Shown here piece after piece: positions 42,461 to 54,101 of a DNA stretch of 64,000 nt. The notes under the pieces are model-generated. The model was not told the DNA's origin and did not search any database. It saw nothing but the letters and a program-made list of their open reading frames with translations. Numbering within the stretch: position 1 is the first letter of the stretch; each line of letters begins with the position of its first letter. The DNA lies in assembly GCA_025766275.1 (NCBI GenBank), contig JAFKAC010000007.1:2046001-2110000 (forward strand), in the 5' to 3' direction. A program made the position numbers and the translations under genes. This DNA comes from Lactarius indigo (lineage: Eukaryota > Basidiomycota > Agaricomycetes > Russulales > Russulaceae).

Positions 42461-44470
42461 ATGCCCATTACTGTCGCCACCGAGGGCTCTGAAGCTGTTG
42501 CAGCAGAATGTGTTCCGGATCACCCTCACGCAGACATTATTCTTCGCTCTTCCGACTCCCGTGAATTCAGAGTGCCAAGGATTTATATCATTGATAGCTC
42601 CCCTGTCCTCGCCACGCAGATACAAGCCCCTAGTTCAGACATCTCCAACCCTTCCACCTCCAGTGCCGCCATTCGTACTGACACTACAGGAGCATCACTC
42701 CCGGTATACCATCTCCCAGAACGCGGTGACGTCCTTTCAAGCCTTCTCAGCTATGTTATCATTTCCATGACCCCCCGCCTTCCACCAACGATCGAAAAGA
42801 TCATTGAGCTCTTGTCGGTAGCTCAAAAGTATGAAATGGTCTTGGTCTTGGCCCACATTCGAAGTCATATTTCCCGACAGAACCCGCCACTCATCCGGAA
42901 ATCGACCGCTTTTCATGCTTATTCCCTTGCCCAGAAGTACGGCCTTCGTCATGAAGCGCTACAGGCAGCGCAACTCACGCTGAACTTCCCACTGACTATC
43001 GAGAGTCTGGAGAGCACTGCAAAGTTGGATATCATGCCCAGCCCATTCCTTTACGAACTTTGGCGCTATCACGCGAGGGTGCAAAAGTTCCTTCAAGACG
43101 ACCTCATGGCATTTATTACGTCTGGAACGGCGGCGCGTATAAATGTTCGGTGTAGGGAGCTCGATAACTGCGACGTCCCGCTATGGCTCGGTGATTATAT
43201 CGATTCCATAGCAAAATTTCCCGCTCTCTTCGACCTCTCCGAATTCCATATGACCTTGACGCGCCACATCATGCCTTCAGACCCACGAGTATCCGACTAT
43301 TGCCAATCCTGCGCGGCAATAGAAAGCAAAACAATAGACGCCTTTTGGACAGCCTTGAAAGCCGTCGTCCAGGGTAGTATGGATGATGTAAGCGTCGTCC
43401 TCCCAATCATGCCGCAATACAGATTTTAATCATTTTTTACAGGCCGAAGGAAATTTCGTGTTGGGCGGAGAAAGACAGAGACGAAGCTCTACCAAGTCGA
43501 AAGTTTCGCCTCCTGAATCTCTACACACAAGTGGCGCGGACGTCATACTTAGGTCGTCTGACCTTGTCGACTTCCGCGTTCACAAATCAACCCTATCCAT
43601 TTCTTCACCGTTCTTCAGTGACATGTTCTCCCTTCCTCAACCACCACTGGGACTTGACGAGGTAGTTGATAACCTTCCCGTGATCCAGTTAACCGAATGC
43701 GCGGAAGTTCTACTTGGCCTCATCACTATCCTCTATCCGATTCCTACCGTGATACCTGACTCATATGACAAGGCCTTGGACCTCCTCGCCGCTTCTCAGA
43801 AATACGACATGCCTACCGTCCAATCAACCATCCGTTCCGAGATGAAGAGCAGAAATCTCACCACGCCAACCGGTGCGTTGGCATTCCGTGCGTATGCCGT
43901 CGCCAGCAACCATGGGCTCATCCCGGAAATGGAGGCTGCGGCACGCCTCACTCTGGAATACCCCATGAGCTTCGAGTTCATTGGAGAACATTTGACCGTG
44001 TTCGGCGGATTAGCGCTGCGCGACCTCGTACGGTATCGCAAACGCTGTCGAGATAATCTAACCTCGTGTCTTGAATCATTACTCGATTCTCGCCTCCCCC
44101 CATCAGATATTTGGGTCGGCTGCCCCAATACAAACCAATCCCACCTCGCTGGGTGGCTGCTTTCACTACATCTCAAGTCGCTCAAAGTGGCATTTACGCG
44201 CCCTCTGCCCCGGCCTTCAAGTTTTTCCACAGAATACCTCTCTGCTCTTCAAGGACACATCAATAGATACGACTGTTCGTTCTGCTCGAAGGTGCACATC
44301 ATGCACGGGGAGACGTACCGCGAACAAGTCGAGACCAAACTGGCGAAAGCACTGGATGAGGTGAGTGCTACCGTGGCTTCTCTTCGTGAAGTCTTAGCCA
44401 TGATTGCTCGTAGGTACGCTTCAACCCCGAATCGACACAGGACGCGATTGAGCAGCCAGGTCCAGACTGA
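42461..44470 (+). CDS. Two-domain BTB/POZ protein (BTB-4)
   Basis: ATG at 42461; exons 42461-43387, 43443-44360 and 44414-44470; introns of 55 and 53 bp; 633 residues. Unit 1: ADIILRSSDSREFRVPRIYIIDSSPVLATQI, SSLLSYVIISMTPRLPPTIEKIIELLSVAQKY. Unit 2: ADVILRSSDLVDFRVHKSTLSISSPFFSDMFSLPQPP, LITILYPIPTVIPDSYDKALDLLAASQKY, ending near CSFCSKVHIMHGE. The short third exon encodes VRFNPESTQDAIEQPGPD. Paired Cys motifs (CQSCA and CSFCSK) close both halves, as in BTB-1 to BTB-3, hinting at a repeated domain of about 300 residues rather than a bare BTB fold. Role inferred: protein recruitment. Confidence 0.87.
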
Positions 44471-45289
44471 TCGATGGTAGTCCAGTGACGCTTTATGAGT
44501 AGGAGTAGGTACAACGGTATGCTAAATGTTCCAGCGCTGTATTGAATGTATACTGTAATGGATCTTGTTGCCGCGCACCGATTAATTGGCGCCCCTTGCA
44601 CCCGGGTTCGGCGTACCCGGTAGGACCCGCCGGCAGGAGGCAAAGACGCATTCGATCTCCAGTGCTCTACTTCGACCTAATGCATTCGTACTAGCTGAAC
44701 TCGAAGCAGAAACATCTTGCGCTAGTATTGGTAGACCTCCCCCCTCCCTCTAACCACCACCAATGCGAAAAGCACAAGCTGGGAAGGAGTTGGGATGCCG
44801 GAGAAGGCTATCACTGGCAGACTCATTGTATTTTGCGGGGGCACAGGCACCTGCGCTCACCAAGGACAACACCTTTCATTCTCGAGTTGCACTAAATACA
44901 CGGACATTCAATATCACTACGTCCACGATGCATGGAAGTGGAAGCACTATGACTCGACTGCGTCCTGATGGATATATTCCATGAGGGCGCCATCCCTACC
45001 GAGGATAGAAAAGTTTACGCGTGGGGGAGTGTTGAAGGGCGGCAGCAGGTCCGATAGACGGCGAAGTGCGGACGAGAGTAGTTACATGGATTGGAATTGT
45101 CGTGTTACAGATTGGAAAAAGTATAACCAAACGCGCACCTAAGGTACACAGAGTGTGCAGTGGACAATGGGGATAAAACGGTAGATCGTACGCGCCTTAG
45201 TCCTGACTGAGCCGGGTAGCTACATTTGAGACGGCGCAGAAGACACGACAGACCAAGTGACAGACTTACACTTACTCGAAAATCCTCGT
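44471..45289. other. Intergenic; right part belongs to the BTB-5/BTB-6 duplication
   Basis: From about 44743 (CACCACCAATGCGAAAAGC) it resembles 47936 onward (GACCACCACCAGTCCGAAAGC). No gene is seen. Confidence 0.5.
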
Positions 45290-46907
45290 CTAGGTACACC
45301 ACGCTTTATTGCCACGTTTGCGATAGCGAATGAGGTTGCACAGTGACCGCCCTTTGAATAATCGCAATTGTTCTCCAAGGGATTCGAATGTCATTCGGTG
45401 ACGCAGGGTGAGGCGAGCCGCATCCTCCAATTCTGGTTCGAGTCCCATGCTGCCCGCGATGGCACACGCACGGAAGGCCTCAGCCTCAACTGGCGCAGGA
45501 AATGTTCCAAATTTAGTCCTGGCACGAATATTGAATTGAACTGTTTCCATATCGTATTTCTGGCAGGCAACGAGTAAGGCATATACCTTTTCATAAGAGC
45601 TGGGAATGACAGGCGGAGCGGGGTAAAGCAACGAGACAAGGATATTCAACAGCTCAGCGTCCTCGGACAATCGGATTACAGGGAGGCCGTCTACAAGTTC
45701 GTCACCGGGTGGCTGGGGGAGAGAGAGAAGATCCCTGAAAAACGGTGAAGATAAGGCGAGCACAGACTTGTGGACACGGAAGTTGACCCTTTCAAACGAC
45801 TGAACGATAACATTTGCGTCAGGTAAATCCAAACACATTGTCACGGGTGGAGGATCATCCGATTTTTCGGAGATAGGCTCTTCTTTTATGAAGGACAGAG
45901 CCGAATCCGCCTGTGGGTGTCCGTATTAGTTATCGCAATGAGGTCTGATCGCACCAGTTCCGAGTCGACGTGCCTTTTCTATAGTCCCATGAACAACAGC
46001 GGTCAGGGCCTCCCAGAAAGCGCGTATGACCTGGCTGCCAGTGGGTATCCCCGCACATGAACATGAATAATTGGTCTCATCCTTGATATGGCGTGCTCGG
46101 GCATTTTCTAATCTAATGAGATCGAAGAGGTGGGGAGCTTCCACAATGGAGTTGATGTAAACACCAAGCCATTGAGGAAAACATGATGAAGGGCGGTAGC
46201 TAGAGAGACCAGTACAACGCAGCATTTTTACGTCGTCGGATAAACCAGCGTTTTTAAACTCGAGAAGGTCTGATTTGAGATCAGTTCGAACTCGCTGGTG
46301 ATACTTCCAAAGCTCGTGAAGATAGGCACCTGTCATGCCAGGAAAATTGAGCTTGTCTCCCAGACTTTCGATGGTCATCGGGAGGTGTAACGTAATTCGT
46401 GCAGCCTGAAGCGCCTCTTGACGAAGTTCGTGCTCCTGTGCAAGGAAATAAACGTGGCATGCTGTTTCTGGGCGAAGGAATGACGGATCCTGTCGAGCGA
46501 TGGCGCCTCGGATATGAGCCATGACCGAGTCCATTTGGTACTTCTGGGCCACAGCTAGGAGCTCCATGATTTTCTCGGGGGTAGAAGGAAGGGCGGGATC
46601 GACGGGGAAAACGAAAGTGAGGAGGCTGTAAATAGTTGCTTTGCTTTCCGGTAGTTCGACCACTGGAAGCGATTCGCGTCCTTCACCTTTGGGAACATCG
46701 GGAGTGCTTGTAGCGGTTCGTGTGAGCTTTCGAAGTATCGGGGAACAAATCTCGATGTAAAGCTTAGGCACCCGGAAATCATAGGAGTCGCCCGTGCGAA
46801 GAATGATATCCGAGCCGGGGTAATTGAAGTGTAACGTCTCGTCTGAGACGACCTCGTTGGGCTCAGGGGTTCCAGGACGTACTACTATAGACATGGCGTT
46901 GGAATTG
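44743..46907 (-). repeat. Local tandem duplication, unit with BTB-5
   Basis: Direct repeat of about 47936-50130: the same gene (BTB-5 versus BTB-6) plus about 550-600 bp of downstream sequence. The solo LTR inserted at its gene-start end after the duplication. Confidence 0.8.
45290..46894 (-). CDS. Two-domain BTB/POZ protein (BTB-5), second unit truncated
   Basis: Exons 46894-45974 and 45910-45290; 513 residues. The 63-bp intron starts GC, not GT (AAAAG/GCACGT), and ends ACAG; only this choice keeps frame into the ADSALSFIKEEP segment that matches other members. Unit 1: SDIILRTGDSYDFRVPKL, SLLTFVFPVDPALPSTPEKI. Unit 2: ANVIVQSFERVNFRVHKSVLALSSPFFRDLLSLPQPP, ending soon after LIRYRKRG. About 120 residues present in BTB-1 to BTB-4, including the Cys pair, are missing. 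Because BTB-6 ends at the same point, truncation predates their duplication. A solo LTR sits 13 bp upstream of the start codon. Confidence 0.8.
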
Positions 46908-47156
46908 TGTGATGTCGCTCACGTTGTAACAAATAAGACTGATGTCGCAGCAAAATGAGCGAGAGAATTCTGCTCTTATTGGATAATACTACGGCGCTTA
47001 AGTAGCCTCGAGGGGCTTCTTGGCGCTTACATGTTCGTTGACTATTACAAGACTAGTTTGTACGTTAATTGGTGGAAGCAAGCGGATACAAAGTCGAGTC
47101 ATTCTAAGTCACGGGGACTCGTGATGAGTCATATGTGACCGAACCGGTTCACAACA
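46908..47156 (-). mobile_element. Solo LTR of the outer-Gypsy family
   Basis: 249 bp, the reverse complement of the LTR at 9228-9476 (begins TGTGATGTCGCTCACG, ends CGGTTCACAACA on the plus strand), flanked by ATTG at 46904-46907 and 47157-47160. No internal sequence remains, so it arose by LTR-LTR recombination. Its orientation matches BTB-5, and its 3' end lies 13 bp before that gene's ATG. Confidence 0.92.
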
Positions 47157-47160
47157 ATTG

Positions 47161-48556
47161 TGCCGTATCAGCGCCGCCAACTTGAAAGCCTTAGGATGAT
47201 ATAATAGATATGTCATGCATGTCATGGGCCATGTTCAAGGCCGCTCATGCGCAGCAGGTACAGGGTTTCACATAAAAATTACCTCGTATCGATGGAACAA
47301 CTTCGATTGAGAAAATGGGAAAGGGTGTCGTTGAATGGTCATGACGGCATCAATTAACAAATTCCCACTGGCAGCAGGTAAGCGCTAGTGAGCCACTGCG
47401 CAAAGATAGAAGGTGCTGTACGTACCGTACATATTGCGCAGCCGCAGGGGTTCTAGATAAGATGAGAATTCGAGCAAAGTCATCGGCAAAATCCGAGTTA
47501 AGACTGCCAAGCGCCTGCCAGTGTCTGATGCTTTGAGTCCTCTGCAGTCAGGATCCAGAAAGCCATCCGAAAAAAAAAAAAAACATGAACTACAAAATAC
47601 TACTCGTCGCCATATTTCCAATACACTAACTTCTACTGTAAGTCTTTATGTGCCAGATCATCAAGTCTACTAGTAGATGCCTCGAATTTTTAGTGATGGA
47701 GAGAAAAGGCAAATTGAACAGAAAGGCATCCTGAAGATCCAACTTCAACGTATCTGCCTATTTTTTCTCTCATTAAAGACGTGGTTCGGGTCTACCATAA
47801 CAGTATTACGTGCCGTATGTCTTTTTACCATAACTGCTTCACCGAAAGGAACCAAGTCTCTTATATATGGTACCCGTACCAGCTGGATCTAAAACAGGAA
47901 ATATATTATACTAGCACGGGTAAGTCACTTCTCCGACCACCACCAGTCCGAAAGCGCAAGTTGTCCCCCGGCTTGCCAGGGAGTGTACACCGGCCCTGAT
48001 TCTTGCGAGGCCCAATATGAAGGGCGCAAACACGATCAGCCTGTCAACGGCTCAGTCGCTTGGCACGGAGAAAGAAACACAAGAGATGGTGAGCACATCA
48101 TACAGCGGCCAGAGTGCCGAGCTACGTTACAGTCGCTACGTACCTCGATATCGCACAAGCCATCACCTGTCAGCAGGCTTTGGTGTAGAGGCGCGGATCG
48201 CGAAGGCGCTGGCCCTACCGAAAACCGAAACGTTTACTAGTAACGGGTAGCTTGGGTTCGTCCCAGCTCCCGGGTGAATAAGAGGGGGAGTATTGGAGGA
48301 CAGAAGCTGGCCCGATACCAGTAGAAGTGCGGGTGGTAGTATGGACAGATGGGTTAGCATTGTGATGGTACAGATTGGAAAAGACTCGGAGTGCAACCAA
48401 ATTCTCACCCAAGAGACACAGGACCGTACAGTGGAGAAAAAAAAACGGTAGGTAGCGTAGATTGTATGCGCATTAGTCCCGACTAAGCTGAGTAGAGACG
48501 GCATAAAAGACATGTCAGACTTATACTTAATTGACAATCGTCGTCTTTTAGGTACG
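47161..48556. other. Intergenic between duplicated BTB-5 and BTB-6 units
   Basis: No gene is seen. A run of 14 A lies at about 47571-47584. The right part (from about 47936) is the duplicate of 44743 onward. Confidence 0.5.
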
Positions 48557-50130
48557 TCACCCATTATTGCCACCTTTACGATACCGAACGAGGTCGCACA
48601 GTGACCGCCCTTTGAATGATCGCAATTGTTCTCCAAGGGATTCGAATGTTATCGGGTGACGCAGGGCGAGACGGGCTGCATCCTTGAATTCTGGTCCGAG
48701 CCTCATGCTGGCCGCGATGGCACATGCGCGGAAAGCTTCAGCCTCAACTGGCCCAGGAAACCTTCCAAGTTTGATCCCGTCACGAATATTAGATTGGACT
48801 GATTCCATGTCGTACTTCTGGCAGGCAGCGAGTAAGGCGAACACCTTTTCAAAAGAGCTGGGAATGACGGGAGAAATGGGGTAAAGCAACGACATGAGGC
48901 TATTGAGCAAGTCAGCGTCCTCGGACAGTTGGATCACAGGGAGGCCGTCTACAAGTTTGTCATCGGGTGGTTGGGGGAGAGAGAGCAGGTCCTTGAAAAA
49001 TGGTGACGATAAGGCGAGCACCGGTTTGTGGACACGGAAATTGACCCTGTTAGACGACTGAACTATAATATTTGCGTCAGGTAGATCCAAACACATTGTC
49101 ACGGGCGGAGGATCATCCGAGTTTTCGGAGATAGGCTCTTCTTTTATGAGGGACAGAGCCGAATCCGCCTGTGGGTGTCCGTATTAGTTATCGCAATGAG
49201 GCCTAGTTGTACCAGTTCCGAGTCTACGTGCCTTTTCTATAGTCCCATGAACAACAGCGGTCAGAGCCTCCCAGAAAGCGCGTATGACCCGGGTGGATAT
49301 GACCGTACATGAACATGCATAACCGGTATCATCCCTGATGTGGCATGCGAGGGCATTTTCGAATTCGATGAGATCGAAGAGGTGAGGAGCTTCCGTAATG
49401 GAGTTGATGTAAACATCAAGCCATCGTGGAAAAGAGCGACGACCACAACGCAGGTTCTTTTTTATGTCCTCGGGTAAACCAGAGTCTTTAAACTCAAGAA
49501 GGTCGGATTTGAGATCGGTTCGAACCCGCTGGTGATACTTCCAAAGCTCATGAAGATAGGTGCCTGTCGCGCCAGGAAAATCGAGCTTGTCCCCCAAATC
49601 CTCGATGATCATTGGGAGGCGCAACGTAACTTGCGCAGCCTGAAGCGCCTCTGGACGAAGTTCATGTTCCTGTGCAAGGAAATAAATGTGGAATGCCGTC
49701 TCTGGGCGAATGAATGGTGGATCCTGTCGAGAGATGGCGTCTCGGATTTGTGTCATGACCGAGTCCATCTGATACTTCTGGGCCACAGCCAGGAGCTCCA
49801 TGATTTTCTCGGGTGTTGAAGGAAGGATGGAGGCAACGGGGAAAATGAAAGTGAGGAGGCTGTAAAGGGTTGCCTTGCTTTCCGGTAGCTCAACCACCGG
49901 AAGCGCACCGTCGGGGAAATTGGGGGGGGTTGAAACGTTTCGTATGAACTTTCGAAGTATTGGGGAACAAATTTCGATGTAAAGCTTATGCATCCGGAAA
50001 TCATGGGAGTCGTTTGTGCGAAGAACGATATCTGATCCAGGGTAATTGAAGTGTAATGTCTCATCTGAGATGACCTCGTTCGGTTCAGGGGTTTCAGGAC
50101 ATACTACTATAGGCATGGTGTTAGAATTGT
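47936..50130 (-). repeat. Local tandem duplication, unit with BTB-6
   Basis: Direct repeat of 44743-46907, without the solo LTR. Confidence 0.8.
48557..50116 (-). CDS. Two-domain BTB/POZ protein (BTB-6), second unit truncated
   Basis: Exons 50116-49232 and 49168-48557 with the same 63-bp GC-AG intron as BTB-5; 498 residues. Unit 1: SDIVLRTNDSHDFRMHKL, SLLTFIFPVASILPSTPEKIMELLAVAQKYQMDSV. Unit 2: ANIIVQSSNRVNFRVHKPVLALSSPFFKDLLSLPQPP, ending LVRYRKGGNNG. It is the tandem twin of BTB-5, with small in-frame length differences. Its upstream sequence (GAATTGTGTGG) shows the site without the solo LTR that BTB-5 carries. Confidence 0.8.
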
Positions 50131-52460
50131 GTGGTGTGTTGATCCACGACTAGCTTTTAAAGAACCCTTGCCTGAGCCGGTTCAAGTACGGCGCCGCCGC
50201 ATTGAAAAGGTAGGAAATAGCCTTGTCACGTCCGGGTCACGCAGTCACGCATCACGCTCAGTAAAAAAGGAAAGTCAGGATTAGTCACCAGCGGTCCGGC
50301 AGGGGTCGGGTGTGGGTCGAATTCGGGTCGAATTCAGTCGAGAGGTAGTCAAAATTTCTGCAAAGTCCGGCCAAGCCGGACAAGAGTCATTTGATAGTCA
50401 GATCAACTGTATTTGCTCATAGCGATTGAAATTGTATTTTTTACATAATGGAGCTAGATGTAAGTCAAGTCTGTAGGCGTCCGGGACGCGAGTCTGAACC
50501 CCGGCTCATAAGCCAAAGTCGTAGTAATCGTAATCACACTGGTCTCTCGACTGGGGAAAATTTGGCAATCTAGGCAAGAATCTGGGGCATTCTCGTCTGA
50601 GTCGTATGGAAGAACGTAGAGTGCTCGACATGCTCTCACCTTTCTGCCGAACTTTGTACCACGGCTCTCTCTTCCGCGGACCTTCGTGATGTTCTCACCG
50701 CCCCTTGTTGACCGATCTTGAAGACATTAACAATACCGATGGAAGCGACAAGGCAGACGAGTAGTAACAATGGTTGGGAGGACATGCACCATGAAAAGGC
50801 ATGTGTTGGGTAGCCTAGACGTAGCAGATGTGAGTCTTTCCCTCTCTTTGGAGGAGGGATGTCGCTAACTTACTCAGCTATTCTTCCTCTTATCTCTCCG
50901 CACAGGCAGTTTTGGATGCACCTTCGCGAAACAGGGTGAGGACAACAGTGGGCCTCGTCGGCTGCATGTCTTGAGATTTTCTTTTCTTCTACAGCGCGCA
51001 ATTGGACCTCGACCCTCAACATTCCCATTATTGCTGTCTTGGGGTTGCAGAGCGCGGACTCTCTCTCTCAATCCACAGATCTCGCCGGCAGATATCCCTC
51101 TTCTGGGGGGACCCTTGTTGTTGTCGGCACCATCTGCTTCCGTAGGTGTCAGCATGAGTAGCCCTCAGGCTCGTAATACCGTTGCGCCTGTTCATTCTGA
51201 TCTACTGACCATACCATGCAAAGTGGCACTCTCCAAACGAGCACCGTCCAAACAGACGCGATCGGAAAGGCCACTGTCCAAGAGACCGAGGGTCATTATC
51301 ACAGATGATGTCAACTGACTCCTTCAGTATCTACACGGCATTGAGAACGACAGGCAACACAACAATCAAGGCGTTCACGACCATCTTGGGGATATCCAGA
51401 ACGAACAGAGCCCGATTACATTCACGAAAAGGAGGTTCCACAAGTTCTACCATCCCCTCCTGTCCGACTCAAAGATCGCCCCGTTGGAGGAAGCGATATC
51501 GTATCGTCGGGTGAACCTCGTAGTGCACCTGATTATCCCTCCAGACCATGCGGGACATCCTCAAGAATTATAAAAGCAGTGTCCCAACGTACAAGCAAAC
51601 ACCCCAGTGGTTCCTGGAGCACTATCTCCATGGCTTTGCTTACCCACCTCACCGCCATTGGAGTTGGATCAACTCCATAGAAAATGCAGAAAATTGGTCC
51701 GATTAAAGCCCAAACGGCATGGACGAAATATCCAGTTCACAACTCGCCGATGCAAAAACACATCGGCCCCGTCACTTGCGTATCGTTCACAAGAATATAA
51801 TCTGGAGTATCTGGGTTTCGTGCGCTCAACAGCTAGTTTTATGAGGTGTCGTCTATATCTGTTTACTGCATCAGGAGCTCATGCATGCATCTACAGCTGT
51901 TGCTGATGCGAGATACAGTTATCGAACCTTCGAAGTCATCTCCATGGATATTGAGACCTACAAGCTTTCGAGGACATTCTTGTTTCGACACCACCCCCTA
52001 CTGTGACTAGCAAAGTGAGTCTGCGCCTTGTCCGTCATCATCCCGCTGACACCACCCCACATAGCCCCGCAATCCGAGTTCTTTGGGTTTCGGGATATCA
52101 TTCCCGTCGTCAACACTCGGACGATTTCGGTTCGATCGTCGTCGGTGTTCTCATCACTGTTTGGTTCTCCTTCGTCTGAGACCGGGAATTTCTCTAGATC
52201 AGCAGCGTCTTATTTTCGCCAGAAAGCTGCTCAAGGAGGGCTGAACACTCTCCAACGACAACCTTTGAAGGATTCCACCCTCCACTTTGGTACGTAGCCT
52301 TGACAATGCCTTGTCCCGTCCCCCCCTCTGATAACGCCCCATATATAGCACTTCTTCGTGATGGTAAGTGGATTTTAGTCAAGACCATGATGTCCAAGCT
52401 TCTTCACGTCCAGCTCCTGTGCAGATCCAGCCACCACCGACATTCGCACCTCAAGTCTTT
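50117..52460. other. Unrecognised region, possibly decayed coding sequence
   Basis: No intact gene. Several frames read like fragments of a hydrophilic protein: SSPQARNTVAPVHSDLL...SKRPRVIITDDVN ending at 51318, then LLQYLHGIENDRQHNN in another frame at about 51320-51370, and RSSSVFSSLFGSPSSETGNFSRS at about 52120-52200. Order and spacing suggest a broken multi-exon gene, but no family is recognised. Confidence 0.3.
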
Positions 52461-52461
52461 G

Positions 52462-53072
52462 TTGATAAGTGACCCTTGCGCACTTAGCGGCTCGTACGGA
52501 CCGGACTTACAGCATGGACTGCTTTAGATTAGATATAGGACTTGTAGATTAGATACTGTTTTGATCTGTACAATCTATTACTTATCATTGCGTCACCTAT
52601 GACATCATGTACTATGACATCATGCGGACTCCTCTGGACTTGTCATTGTACTACGTCTTTGTTCTTCCTTTAGATATATCTTTATTATGATGTCATTATG
52701 ATATCATCTTAGTCTGGACCCTTCTTGTTCTATACGCCTTGTTCTCCATATGCACACTCCTTTGTCCTGTTGTAGAACAATGCGCTCCTTGTATTCTGTG
52801 ACCTATAGTTACTTTCCTTGTACTAGTGTCACGCCTCTGTACAGTATAAGTAGACTATTTGTACGCCCTGGTCCACATCAGTTCTCTCACTGCTGTGTGC
52901 CAGGTATGTGTTCTCCTCTGTAATACCATTATCAGTTCTCTCACTGCTGTGTGCCAGACACTTTGCTTTACCTTGCTAGACTTCCCTGTTGCTGCTTCCA
53001 GCCACCCAGCTTGTCTCACCACAGAACACTTTGTCCCTCTGTGAGTAAGCTATCTATGTGTGCTGTTCATCA
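52462..53072 (+). repeat. 5' LTR of outer Copia element (left border uncertain)
   Basis: The right end is fixed by the primer site. It contains a TATAAG at about 52847 and four TGACATCA/TGATGTCA/TGATATCA-like motifs at about 52605-52712. A 27-bp direct repeat (ATCAGTTCTCTCACTGCTGT...) occurs at 52877-52903 and 52931-52957. Confidence 0.65.
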
Positions 53073-53084
53073 GGTTATGGGCCC
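53073..53084 (+). other. Primer-binding site, initiator tRNA-Met anticodon arm
   Basis: GGTTATGGGCCC is complementary to GGGCCCATAACC, the anticodon-loop region of eukaryotic initiator tRNA-Met, the half-tRNA type of priming known from Drosophila copia. It abuts the LTR. Confidence 0.8.
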
Positions 53085-53851
53085 TGGTGCCCTAGCCACT
53101 CCACTTGGCTGGTCACTGTCTTCCTAGGAGGACACACCAGGCTAAGGTCTGTCTGGGGCCTTACCAGCCTTGCCCAAGGCAGAGAGCAGTGGGGCGCCAC
53201 TTGTCTCTGCTAAGGAACCTCCTGTACCATGTACTGCCCAGTAGTCCTACTTTCACCCCTACTGTTTTCCTAGCCCCTGCGCTATGCGCAAGGAGATTGG
53301 GTCTGGTAGCCCTTCAATCAATATCCAGGTGTGCATGGCCCACTGGGCTGTGTATTGTGGAGCTTAGTGCCAGCTGTCTCTGGTGCTCCACACTGGGCGC
53401 AGGATCTCCTCACCATGGGAGTGTAAAACCTGGTTCAGACTCTGGGGGGTGTTCACCACTATGGTGTTCTGCAACCAGATACCTGCCTTGTAGCGGCAAT
53501 GGGAAAGGATTCAGTAAAGCCACTTGTGGCGATGAGGCAACCAACAGGCCGAGGAGGCTGAGGTAGACAGCCTTGGGCTCTGAAAGCATTCCCTTCACCT
53601 TCCCCCTGACGCAAACCATTTGAGCTGTGTCTTAGACACATCCTGGCTGGCAGCTAGCTCATGGTATGGCAAAGGGACTCTCCCAACCTGGGCCTAGCCC
53701 TTGTATCACTGGCATACTATCAGGAGGCAGGACGCGTTAGCGTTCTGGCCTTACAGAATCACAGACAGGAGTGGTACCCCCTCTATCTTTATGTCTTGCA
53801 ACTATGAAGCACTGTCGCTGACTGCTCCTCGGCGACAGATAAATCATCCCA
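53085..53851 (+). other. 5' leader of outer Copia element
   Basis: 767 nt between primer site and gag ATG. Open frames here, such as 53105-53566, show no gag or other motif and are taken as chance. Confidence 0.6.
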
Positions 53852-54101
53852 ATGTCTGGTTCTTCATCTACCCCTGCTGCCGGTGCTGGTGCTCCTCCCA
53901 GCCCCACTGGTGGCTCTGCAGGAGGCTCACTCCCTCCTCCTTCTGGGTCCACACCCTCCACACGTCTCTCTCAGGCCCACAGTGCCAACTTCGGCATGCC
54001 ATCTGGCATCCATCTCACTCAGTTTGACGGCACTGGCTGGAACGAATGGTCTGGGACCATTGAGGCTATCCTCACGCTGCATGAGGCTGAAGATGTGTTC
54101 A
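53852..54101 (+). CDS. Outer Copia gag-pol, first segment
   Basis: ATG at 53852; a Ser/Gly/Pro-rich start, then the beginning of a Copia gag domain (HLTQFDGTGWNEWSGTIEAILTLHEAEDVF). It is interrupted after the first base of a codon at 54101, with the target duplication GTTCA at 54097-54101. The frame resumes at 60949. Confidence 0.85.

Noticed and set aside
44585..44640. GGTTCG-containing GC-rich stretch as a tRNA
   Set aside because: A T-arm-like string is present but no acceptor stem or anticodon arm can be placed.
47571..47584. A-run as the tail of a LINE or retrogene
   Set aside because: No RT, no upstream coding sequence and no flanking duplication were found.
50950..52460. Coding exons of a recognisable gene
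   Set aside because: Protein-like fragments occur in changing frames, but I could not join them by plausible introns or name a family.
53105..53566. 153-codon open frame in the Copia leader
   Set aside because: It lies between primer site and gag ATG, has no motif and is not in the gag frame; likely chance.
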